Assembly (NCBI RefSeq): GCF_008831285.2
Contig: NC_045150.1
Location: 8,880,001-8,944,000, forward strand
Origin: Nymphaea colorata
Taxonomy: Eukaryota; Streptophyta; Magnoliopsida; Nymphaeales; Nymphaeaceae
Length of the DNA: 64,000 bases
Reading direction: 5' to 3'
This document shows positions 27,502-37,177 of the stretch, in pieces (position 1 is the stretch's first letter; every line of letters begins with the position of its first letter). The position numbers and the translations under genes are program-made. The notes below the pieces were generated by a model. That model did no database searches. It had not been told where the DNA came from and worked only from the letters and a program-made list of their open reading frames with translations.

Positions 27502-28810
27502 GGTGGACTGTGGCCTCTTGTTTGGCTTAAGCTCTGTTAAGAGAACTTTTTATTTACTCCCCTTAGGATCTGTGTAATCTGGGGATATATAGTTTCTTGA
27601 GCGGTCTGTTTGTGTTGAGGAGGGGTTTTGCTGCTAAACACTCCTCTTGCCTAAAGTTGCTTGTAAGACTTCTTTTTTGTTCCTACAAGTATTTATTAGT
27701 AATCCGTTAATTATCTATATCCGAATCGCCATGCATGGTGCACTAATTTCAGCTGTCCTAAACATGTGTACTATATTCAGTATTCAGTAGGTACGAGACC
27801 CTTAGGTGCAAGACCCGTAAGGAATTTCTAATATGAAAGACCGGGAGAAAATCAAAAAGAAAAAAGAGATAGAATGTGTTATTTTAATAATTTAGCATCA
27901 ATTAATAGCTTTTTTTTCCCCTTAATTTTATCTTGACCTTCCATCTTGGAAAGACCAATAAAAGATGATTCTTTTATAAGTCTTGTTCCTAAAGGTCGTG
28001 TGTCTATTAATTTCACTGTAAATAAACACAATTTTAATATACACTTATTTTGGAAAAAGGATTGTACAAATACGCACTGATATGAGAACTTATGTTTTCG
28101 TAAAAATAGTAGAAAGCTCATAGATTTACATAAAACAATGTCCTTTTTTCTTCCCGAACCTTATAACGTAATTTACATACATTTTTAGTAGAAGAAAAGT
28201 TTTCTATCATATAATTTTAGCATAATATAGGAAATTTAGTAACTTAAAAAATCGATTGCCTCACTGTCAACTATTTTGTAAGACTTGAAAGTTCATTTTT
28301 TATGTTCAAAACATCTTCATTGTATATATATGCATCTTAATACCTTCTAAAATTAAGAAGTTTGGCAATGTATCAAACTTCAGGAGGTGGTAGCTCAAAT
28401 TTTGTAATGTCCGAAAGAAACGATCTAAAATGAATTTCTGTTAAATGAATCGTATTGAAATCGAATCTAGAAGTAATAAAGGGAAAGAGTCCTCGGAGTT
28501 ACTAGATCGCTGACTGTTTGATTTATTTCGGTGTATATATAGTATATACAGTCCGAGGCATTTTTCGCCTTTCCTCGTTCCACCTATTCTCACTCTCTCT
28601 GTCTCTCTTATATATGGAGCGAGATTTCACAGTAAGCCCTAGCTACAAGCCGTGGCTATCACGGAGGCTTATCGCCAACTATGCCTGATCATGTTCTTGA
28701 CATATATATGAGTTTACATGCTCATATGATAGCTTAGTTTAAATAGGGAAATGTAGCCCGATTCGGAACCCCCAACTTTTATTCATGTTCCAAGTATTCC
28801 TTATCTAATC
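27502..28810. other. PEPC 3' flank and intergenic DNA
   Basis: The first few hundred bases are the likely PEPC 3' UTR, T-rich with no perfect AATAAA close to the stop. Beyond it no gene is recognised. The 80-codon minus-strand frame at 27879-28121 is AT-driven and unlike any known family. Confidence 0.4.
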
Positions 28811-28946
28811 TTAAAAATGTGGATATTCCAGGGTCAGAACAAGGGCCAAACAGTATAATCTCGGATCTGATTAAAAATGTGGATATTCTAGGGTCAAAAC
28901 AAGATTTTTTTCTGGGGTAGGCCAAACAGTATAATCTCGGATCTGA
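28811..28946. repeat. Local tandem duplication
   Basis: Two copies start with TTAAAAATGTGGATATTC at 28811 and 28871 and end with CAGTATAATCTCGGATCTGA. The second copy carries an extra T-rich segment of about 16 bp before GGCCAAACAG. The repeat overlaps the left part of the dispersed repeat below. Confidence 0.8.
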
Positions 28947-29050
28947 GTAGGATCAAACCGAACCCGAACATAAAAAGCACAACTATTTTTTTTCAATATT
29001 TTTTTTTAAATTAGTTGGGGCGGGGCCATGGTCTGGGTGTCCCCCCTCCC
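28886..29050. repeat. Dispersed repeat fragment, copy 2
   Basis: Related to 14233-14405 in the same orientation. Both share AGGGTCA, a T run, GGCCAAACAGT, TTAGTTGGGGCGGGGCCATGG-like DNA and a C-rich end. Non-coding; probably remnants of one transposon family flanking the PEPC gene on both sides. Confidence 0.6.
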
Positions 29051-30430
29051 TCCACCGCTGCTGCATTCCGTTAAAAAGGTGCTCTAGTAACAAGACGAGT
29101 TCAAATTTTGATATCACTCATACGTATTATCATGCTAGTACGCTACTATACTAAAGTGCCTTTGCAAAAGTGTTTGTTCTTGTCCGTGAGGTGGTTGACA
29201 CGGTAAGTAGGGCGAGTCAGTATCATTATTATTTTTGAACCCTTAAGGTGTCAATTTCCTATAGTACAAGCGGGAGACACTGATATACAAGGTGAAGCAT
29301 GCAGGACACTTTACTCGAGACACCAAAAGTATGTTATACCCTTTGGGGATGAGGGGAAGGGTGAGATTTTGGCCTTACGGTATGATAAAATACTCCCCCT
29401 ACTCCCTCAGCTACTAAAATATAAACCATTGGTTCATTTGACCATAAATATGATTTTTCAAGCCCCTTACAGATTTTGGGGCAGATTGTTGACGTCTAAA
29501 ATTTGAAGATGCTCTTGTTTATGCTTCAGTTGTGTGATGAAAAAGAAAAGTTGTTTATCACCACTGATTCATGCAAAATATAAGTTATAGTGAACAAAAA
29601 ATTCACGAATTGCAAGACAGTAGCATATATATAGAGTAACTCGATATTGGCAACTTTAATCCAAACAACTGGTGCAAACTCTCCATGTCACTCTCTCCTT
29701 TCGGCCTTTCATGTCAAACGTTCAATGAAAAGAGAGTTGTTTGTGTCCAAGAAATAATCGTCGAGGATTAAACCTTTCTGCACGCACGAATAAATTAAAT
29801 GGATCTAATCCGAACCTAGGCAAACAATTAAAGAACCAAGAACTAACATTCGTGAAAGTACCTCAATGTGCATCTATTGAGGGAGACTATTCCAATATGG
29901 CCTCCAAATTAAGTGCTAAACTATAAATAATGTTATACTAATTCTAGGCTCACTCGAGTCTGATTTTTTGCTGGAATTAAAAACCAAGAAACTTAAAACA
30001 AAAATAAACTCTTGTAAATGACGTGCACGCATGTCGTCGCCATATATAGAAGTCAATATGGATGATTGACCATACGGGCTTATAGTTTCCTTATTACTTT
30101 TCGAACGTTTGCTTTCCATAAAGATGTAGCAACAGCAGCTAATAGTGTGAAACTTCCTCTAGTTCACGATTTTGATTGAACATGATTTCTGCATCTTAGA
30201 CGTGCACGCCAATTACAAATTTTTTGAATCTAAAAACGACACACTGTTTTTGTTATAGGAAACACAATACGATAATGAATATCATTTTTAAATTTGAGAA
30301 CAAAACATTCCACGCAATTACACAATGTTTCTTGAAATAAAAACATGATGATATTTAAACAAGTGTGTTGTAATAATATAATGTTCTTCGTACCAAACAT
30401 TTTCTCAAGGATGGATGCCTTATTAAGAGC
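29051..30430. other. Intergenic DNA, no gene recognised
   Basis: No coding frame with recognisable homology. The 61-codon plus-strand frame at 29741-29926 and the 67-codon minus-strand frame at 29916-30119 have no known domain and no splice context. Confidence 0.4.
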
Positions 30431-32045
30431 AGCACAGAGCCAAAAGACTCAACTCGGACCCTAACCCGAACCCGAACCGCACAAAAACGGGAAGGTGTCC
30501 CGCCAAAAACAGGAGGGAGGGGCTTCAAAGAGCGAGAGGATAAACGAGTGACCAGAGAACGGCGCGGGGGGAGTGAGAAGGAGAGAAGGGAGACGGAGTC
30601 CCACGATAACTGGTGGCCGAACCCCGACGACCTTGGAGACGGATGCCCACAAGAACGTCGCAGAGAGGCAGCCCTCCTCCTTTGCCGCTTCATCCGCTTC
30701 TCCCGCCCTGTCGCCCATCAAGAACCCGTCGCAGCTTCTCCCGTCCCGTCGCCGATCAAGAATCCATCCCAGCTTCTCCCGTCCCGTCGCCGATCAAGAA
30801 ACCATCGCAGCTTCTCCCGTCCCGTCGCCGATCAAGAATCCATCGCAGCTTCTCCCGTCCCGTCGCCGATCAAGAATCCATCGCAGCTTCTCCCGTCCCG
30901 TCGCCGATCAAAAATCCACCCCGTTTACCTTCCTCTTTCAAAAGGCTCTCCGTCAACATATTTTGGCATTCCCTTGCGAAGGTCGCTGTAGAATCCCCCT
31001 AAAATACTGTAAGAGATCTCCCCACCTCACTCTCACTTTTTCCCTCTCTATCTTTCCCTGTGCATGTAATTGTCCTCGTCGCTGTCGTCGTCTTCGTCTT
31101 CTTCCCTCGAGAAATTGTTCGTTACTCAAGGTTTCAAACCCTAAGCGATCTGCTGTGACTAAAATTTCTTCGAGCGATCGTCATCTTCGTTGTCGTCCTC
31201 GCCTTTAAGAAATTAAATTCTTGGCTCCTTTGTGGTTCTGGGATTCTCAAACCCAAGGCGATACTGCTTCTCCTAAAATGCGTTAATTTCACACCGACAT
31301 CATCTTGCTGTATGAAGATTTTCAAACCGTGGCCCACTCTTCTGCCCCGTCAATAATTCTGAGCAACGAAGAAGAGGACCTCCCTCCGCTCGTTTTTGAA
31401 TTTCACTGCGGGTTCTCTTTCTCATCACGCTCTTCCATTTCTGCCTCTCTCTTCATCTTCATCCGCGTCCTTCAACTGCCACACCGAAAACACCCGCTGG
31501 CCGCCGCACCAGGAACTGCCTTCTCTCTCTCGCTCTTTCTGTTTCCCTCTCTCAATGTCGCTCAGAGCGACACCTCGCTGGCGAGCGAAGGGAACCTTCT
31601 GAGTGAAAGTTTTAGAATCCCATAGCTCAAAGCGATGGTTTTCCGTCTGAGGGTTCCCTCGTTCACCCTCACTTTGCGCGAGGTTTTCAGAAACCCATCG
31701 CCCAAAGCGAGAGCCAAGGTTTCCCATCGCTCAGACCGATGGTTTTCCGAGCGAGGGTTTTCTGTTCCGGCTCAGAGTGAGGGTTTCTGACGGACCGCGC
31801 CCTCCGGCTCCGCGGCTCTGTACGGCAGCACCACCGTCTGTCTACGTCTTCGTTCCTGCCTGCTGCAGCGCTGTTTCCATGGCTCCGCCTGATCGCTGCT
31901 GGTATGTATGTCTTCCTCCCTTTCTCACACACACACTGTGTCTCTCAGAGAGTCTGATCTCACCCATCGCCTCTCTCTCTCACACAGTGACCCTCCGCCG
32001 CTCTGCCGGTTTGGGATTTGGGATTGCTTCCAAAAGGTATGACTA
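30431..32045 (+). other. GC/CT-rich promoter- or 5'UTR-like island, gene not established
   Basis: This block is clearly richer in G+C than its surroundings. It changes from a mixed segment into CT-rich pyrimidine DNA with CTCTCT and CACACA runs, as many plant promoters and leaders do on the sense strand. A possible first exon is ATGGCTCCGCCTGATCGC at 31879-31901 followed by GTATGTATG, and a possible second segment runs from the CACACAG acceptor (about 31987) to a GTATGA donor at about 32037. The two join in frame, but I could not carry the frame into later DNA. It may be a non-coding transcript, a decayed gene start or a captured promoter. A degenerate motif resembling CCATCGCTCAGAGCGATGG recurs about four times between 31618 and 31790. 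Confidence 0.35.
30692..30919. repeat. 38-bp minisatellite, six units
   Basis: Six head-to-tail units start at 30692, 30730, 30768, 30806, 30844 and 30882. The unit begins CGCAGCTTCTCCCGTCCCGT and ends GATCAAGAATCCAT. The first unit is diverged, units 2 to 5 differ by only a few bases, and the last has small changes. Because 38 is not a multiple of three, each unit shifts frame; all three plus-strand frames are open through it. Confidence 0.95.
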
Positions 32046-32673
32046 AAGATATATTCTACTTTCACTTCTATCTATTGCTGCATCTCAATTTGAAATGATC
32101 GTATCGTGGTAGTTTTTTTTCGTTGATCTGAAGGTTGCCAAACTGAATGTTGCTGCTTATCCTCATACTAGTATTAGTACCAGTAATAGTAATAACCGAA
32201 ATGGTTTCTATAAGTTTTTTGTATCTCCGTGTCATATTTTTTTAGGGCTACCATGCCATACGAGGTGCATACCCATTCTGTTCCTGCTCACTTCTACATT
32301 AGTATCCATGTCATGAAAATTGGTTGTTGATTTGGAAATGATGTGTGGTTGTGTGCTTGAGAACATATATGATAAAGAGTGATGCCTTGATTGGGACTGA
32401 AGATTAAAAATTCTATTGATTTTGCAGGATAGAGAACGTATATGTTATAGAATGATGCCTTGATTGGAATCAAAGTACAAAATTTTTTTCCAGCTGCCAC
32501 ACGTGAATATGTTCCATTAGTGGATGCGGTATGGAAAGACCCTGCTCATCTTGCAGTTGCCTGTGTTCTGTTTTTTTCTTTTTCTTTTTTCAAGTGCATG
32601 ATCTTGCTATCTGTGATTTTGAATGGTAACACCTTTGCTGCATGATGGAGAACATCTACATATGTTAGACTGT
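32046..32673. other. Non-coding DNA downstream of the CT-rich island
   Basis: T-rich, intron-like sequence. A short internal duplication contains GATGCCTTGATTGG near 32382 and 32454. A segment near 32490-32550 could encode a short peptide between splice-like sites, but I do not recognise it and it does not join the upstream candidate exons in frame. Confidence 0.3.
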
Positions 32674-33097
32674 ATGCTAGATAGGTGTGATTAGGCACTT
32701 ACCATTTTGCATAGCCTGGAATCTGGTTATTTCAGTGGTAGTTGCTTCTTGGTAGATTGCAGAATATGTGTTCATGGTGTATGTGGTAATACTACATTTG
32801 AGTGAATGTGAGTCTGTTGTTGAATAGAAGATTGTTTAGCTATACTTGCAGTCTTGCACTAGGTAATTTTTTTTTGCTAAAAATACATAAGAGAATCTAT
32901 CTTGTCCTATACAACCAGTGATGGCTGTGTTTGTAGCTTTATAGTTATATCGATTGGCTATTTATGGGTGATGCCATTCCTGTGAATGCTAAGGTTTTCT
33001 TTTGCTTCCTTTTTCTAATACAGGTATTTGAAGCTTCAGAATGTTTTTTTGTGCTCAAACCTGTGTAAGCATATGTCTGAGTGGTATAAAGGGAATA
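32674..33097. repeat. Diverged direct repeat, copy 1
   Basis: About 424 bp matching 34862-35305 in the same orientation. Landmarks in order are GGCACTTA, CATTTTGC.TAGCCT, GTTATTTCAGT, TGTTTAGCTATACTTGC, ACATAAGAGAATCTATCTTG, TGGCTGTGTTTGTAGC, TAATACAGGTATTTGA and GAGTGGTATAAAGGGAAT. Non-coding. Confidence 0.85.
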
Positions 33098-34861
33098 ACT
33101 GAATGATTATTGTCTGTTAATGTGTAACATAGAACATCATCATTAATTTCTCAAATATTTTGAAAGTATCCTGACATTATTGACTTAAAAGGTGGCAGAA
33201 AATACAAGTAACATATCACCCTTTTTTATAATGTTACAAATATATCATGATAGACGATAATATTACAATTTGTGAGTAAAGCTTTTTCATCTTGTATTAT
33301 AACTTATAAGCATACAGTCTCTTTTATATAGCTAAAAAAATAAGTCTTCTGCTGAGGTCCGAGGACTATGCTATAAAAATACTCATTATGCATGTTTTCA
33401 ATTTTTATTTTTAGTTCTCCTGGAAAAATATTGTTTTCTGAAAAAGCTTCTAACAAGAATATTATTGACAAACCTACCACAATTTGTTCTTAGTTGCTAT
33501 TCGGATGACAGGCAAAAACCATGTTTTAAACCTGGTTTTCATTCGTAACCAGATTTTTTGTCTGCCACCCAGTTAGTGGGTTCTTCAATTAGTAATTTAA
33601 CTGGGATTAATAAAACCTGGATTCAGTCAAAACCTAGTTGCAGCCAGGTTTTGGAAAAGCTGGGACATGACAGCCCTTTCAACCCTATATCCAGTTTATT
33701 GGGTTGAGGAGTGTCAACCAGACCCATTATAATCTAGTTTTTGGGTAATCCAGGTTTATCAAGCACCAGACTTTGAGGTAGAAACAAGGTTTATTATAGA
33801 CCCAGATTTGTACGAGATTTATTATAGCCAAGAGCTTCCTCTTTGAAGATGATGGATGTCAATATTCACAGCTGACCATGTCATCAAAGTCGTGTGGTGC
33901 TCTCTACTCGAAACAATTTTAAATTTTAACTGAAGTTTTACCATAATCTGACTTGCAACTCTCTCTGCTTGTCTTTCATTGTTGTTCTACATGGACTTGT
34001 GACTTTGGCACTGGAATTTCTTAAAATGGGTGCTATCATGTCGGGTGAATTAGATATATTGACCTTCTGGGCTTTTTCCTCCGAAGCTGTTATTACTTTT
34101 CATCCAAAAATACCCAATTTTATTTTATCTCTAATATCCTATAGATGGTTCAAATTTAATTGATCTTTTTCTTGATATGAGGTCAATTTTTGTGAGTGAG
34201 TAATTTTAATCTTATGGTGCTGATTGGCTTTCTTTATTCATTGTTAGGGTGATGATCCAGAAGAATAGATCCTAGATAAATTGTCACAGTATAAATTCTA
34301 TTGATAATGGCTTTTGGACCCGTTTTTCCATTCTCTTACTCTATAATTCTGCAGTTTATTGTGTTTCAATTCGGAATTAGTATTCCTTCTGTACGGAAAT
34401 AGTCTTCATTTTGATATGAAGTGTTTGAAAGCAACTTTGGGACTATGTAGGTTGCTTTATTATCTGCATCTCTTTGTGCATTCTTACTTTAATAAAGTTG
34501 ACTGCTAGTTAGTTCACATTTTCTAATGCTTTTGAAGTATGTTTCGTCTATGTTCTTTTGATCTTTCCATGATCAACATGTTCTTTTCTAGGGTGTTTTA
34601 TGTCTTCCTTTTAGGTCACTTTTCCTCCTTCTTCTAAGAGTTCTCTCATTCACTCTAGATGCTATCTTGGAGCTTATTGGATGCAAAAAAGGACAAAAGA
34701 TCATTCAACATATGACTATTCAATATTATCTTATCATTACCGACAACAATATTTCTGTTATGCATATGTTGTACAAATTTTATTGGACCAAAAGATGGTC
34801 CCAGAGATTTGCTTGACTTTGAACCGTTTGTTGGACATGCATGAATAGTATCAACTATCAA
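33098..34861. other. Spacer between the direct-repeat copies
   Basis: T-rich, intron-like DNA with no recognisable coding frame. It contains a MITE-like segment at about 33495-33800. Confidence 0.4.
33495..33800. mobile_element. MITE-like remnant related to the 12.1-kb element
   Basis: The left end CTATTCGGATGACA resembles the start of the 12118 element (CGTTTGGATGACA). The body carries the same kind of motifs in both orientations (AAACCTGGTTTT, AACCAGATTTT, CCAGGTTTTGG). The right end is not well defined, so this is probably a decayed copy. Confidence 0.4.
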
Positions 34862-35305
34862 ATGCTTGATAAATGTGACCTAAGCACTTAATTCTGGTAG
34901 ATTCGCCCATTTTGCGTAGCCTCGAAGCTAGTTATTTCAGTAGCAGTTGCTTCATGGTGGGGTAACAAAATCTGTGTTCATAGTGTATGTGGTAACACTA
35001 AAATATGAGTGGATGCGAGTCTGTGGCTGAGTTGAAAATTGTTTAGCTATACTTGCTGTCTTGCACCAAGTAATTTTTTGGCTAAAAGTACATAAGAGAA
35101 TCTATCTTGTCTCATACAATCAGTCATGGCTGTGTTTGTAGCTTTTTAGTTATATCGTTTGGCTATTTATGTGTGATTTCATTACTGTGAAAGCTAAACT
35201 TTCCTTTTGTTCTTTTTTCTAATATTCAGGTATTTGATGCTTCAGATTGTTCTTTGCGCTCCTGAAACCTGTTTTAGCATATTTCTGAGTGGTATAAAGG
35301 GAATT
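34862..35305. repeat. Diverged direct repeat, copy 2
   Basis: About 444 bp matching 32674-33097, with substitutions and small indels throughout, so the duplication is not recent. Like copy 1 it ends in a splice-acceptor-like TTCAGGTATTTGATGCTTCAG context and GAGTGGTATAAAGGGAAT. Confidence 0.85.
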
Positions 35306-36408
35306 AGTAAGTTGCAGAATATATCTTCCTTGTAAAAGCATTTTTTTTACGCACCATAATTGCAGAACTTTCTTTTGCTCTATGTTAATTGATTTCACTT
35401 CTATTTCATGCTGACTTCATGTTCCCCAGTTAGTTGCTCTATGGGACTTGTGGGCATCATATTTTCTGTGCAAATTGGCTTATTATTGATGTTCGAACAT
35501 TACTGATGATTACAGTGATGATTATAGCTGATGTTTGGTGAGTCATGCATTAGTTGCGTCACTGATGACCAATCTATGATGCACTTCCTACATAATTGAA
35601 ACTCTGGTCATCAGTAATGCACTTCCTTCATCATTGAAACACTAGCAGGATATCTAGTGTCTTGCTTTGTGATGGGGCGACTCCATCACTTATAACATTT
35701 AGTGATGCATTGTCTGCATAAAGAAATGTTTGTTTTCTTGTAGTGACAATTTTAGATTCTATATTTTTTAATTCTCGATGGTATGAATAATGAATGTTGT
35801 CCTTGTTGTTGAAGTATGTATCTAATCATGTGCATTCAATGTGTATGCATAATGTTAAGTTTGCTTTTTTGTTTTCTTATTTCAGAGTAATGTGCAAGCT
35901 AAAATTTAGGTTCAAAATTGTATGATGTGCTAACTCGTACAAATTTTAGTGGCTAATAAGTTATCACACGTTCTTTTAAATTCCTCTTCAAGGAGGAAAA
36001 TATACTCCAAGTCACAACACAAAACTTGGTGAATGCTGACAAGAGGTAAATGCTCACAAGGGAGATAAACAAGAGAAGATGATGCTGGAAACACTTAAAA
36101 AATTTGTAAAAATACTTGAAAGTACAAAGGGGAATAGTGTTCAAGAAGGGATCAATCCCCTATATATATAAAAGAGACCTTATGTGCTAGCTATTGGAGG
36201 TTATCCAATGTCTCTAAATAGAGCTGTTGGAACCTTCAACAGCTAGTTGATTTTGATCCAAAAGGAAAATATATAAAAACAATAGAAATAGAAAATGCAA
36301 AAAAATATTTATACTAAAACCTATATACAAAGCCAACTTAGGGTATGTATATATCAAAGGAAATACATGCACACACACACACACACACGTATATAATTAT
36401 ATATGTAA

Positions 36409-36453
<45 letters not shown>

Positions 36454-36885
36454 AAATCAAAATACACTTAGTATGTATAACGTAACTACTGTTTTAACAG
36501 TCTTCAGCAGGTTATTTTACCGTATTCTACATTTATTTACGTTTGTTTTGCTATGTTATTTAAGTTGACAAGTTTCACTTGCCCTTAAACGTATGGTTTT
36601 TGAAAAATAAGTTGTGCTGCCCTTTTCTTCTTTTACCAAATATTTGTGAAACCTTGGAATTCTTTTTGCATTATATTGTGCGCTTTTTAAAAGTGTTCAC
36701 TTTAAAAATGATAAAATTTCAAAATTATTACAATTTTCATGATTGTTGAATCAAGTGTTTGGAACATTTCAAACCTTTTTGGATTTTTTAAATCTTTGAC
36801 ACTGATTAACGTTAACTAGGTTTTTAAGTCATATATATGTCCAAAGTTGGAAGAAAATTCTCACCAGACTTAAATTATAAAGTTT
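35306..36885. other. AT-rich DNA left of the retrotransposon
   Basis: No gene recognised. It includes a (CA)n run at 36370-36388 and an (AT)n run at 36411-36450. The last 300 bases resemble the degenerate T-rich repeats right of the retrotransposon. Confidence 0.4.
36370..36450. repeat. Compound (CA)n and (AT)n microsatellite
   Basis: A (CA)9-type run at 36370-36388 is followed by interrupted AT sequence and a 40-bp pure AT run at 36411-36450. Confidence 0.9.
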
Positions 36886-36890
36886 TATAC

Positions 36891-37177
36891 TGTAGAAACA
36901 CGAACCACACAGAGAGAGAGTGGAGAACGAACACACAATCTACGTGGAAAACCTCAGAAAGAGGTGAAAAACCACGGGGAGGCTCTGACCTAGGGGCACA
37001 CCGCAACCCTAGGAGAGAGAAAAATTATATTTCACTTACTTCAACACTAAACACAAGTGACAATATAAAGAGGGAGAGAGGAGAAGCCGCCTAGGGTACC
37101 GAGCCCGCCTCGGTACCCGCGCCCCATAGAACCGGGTCCAGGAATGGATCCGGTTCCCACAGCAACATATTCTAACA
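36891..37177 (-). repeat. 3' LTR of the copia element
   Basis: 287 bp, apparently identical to 41813-42099. It contains a perfect 10-bp inverted repeat GGGTACCGAG / CTCGGTACCC with a 5-base loop at 37094-37118, and a second imperfect one (AACCGGGTCC / GGATCCGGTT) at about 37131-37157. On the sense (minus) strand TTTATATTG near 37062 is TATA-like. The pol stop codon (37172-37174) lies inside this LTR. Confidence 0.97.

Noticed and set aside
30459-30480. CCCTAACCCGAACCCGAACC-like stretch resembling telomeric repeats
   Set aside because: Only one unit is telomere-like and the rest is a different motif. No array is present.
30548-31208. Three overlapping plus-strand frames of 129-211 codons
   Set aside because: They arise from a 38-bp repeat that is open in all frames. 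None shows a recognisable domain, and their boundaries fit no splice structure.
32490-32550. Possible short exon near 32491-32526
   Set aside because: It does not continue the frame of the candidate exons upstream and hits a stop. I do not recognise the peptide.
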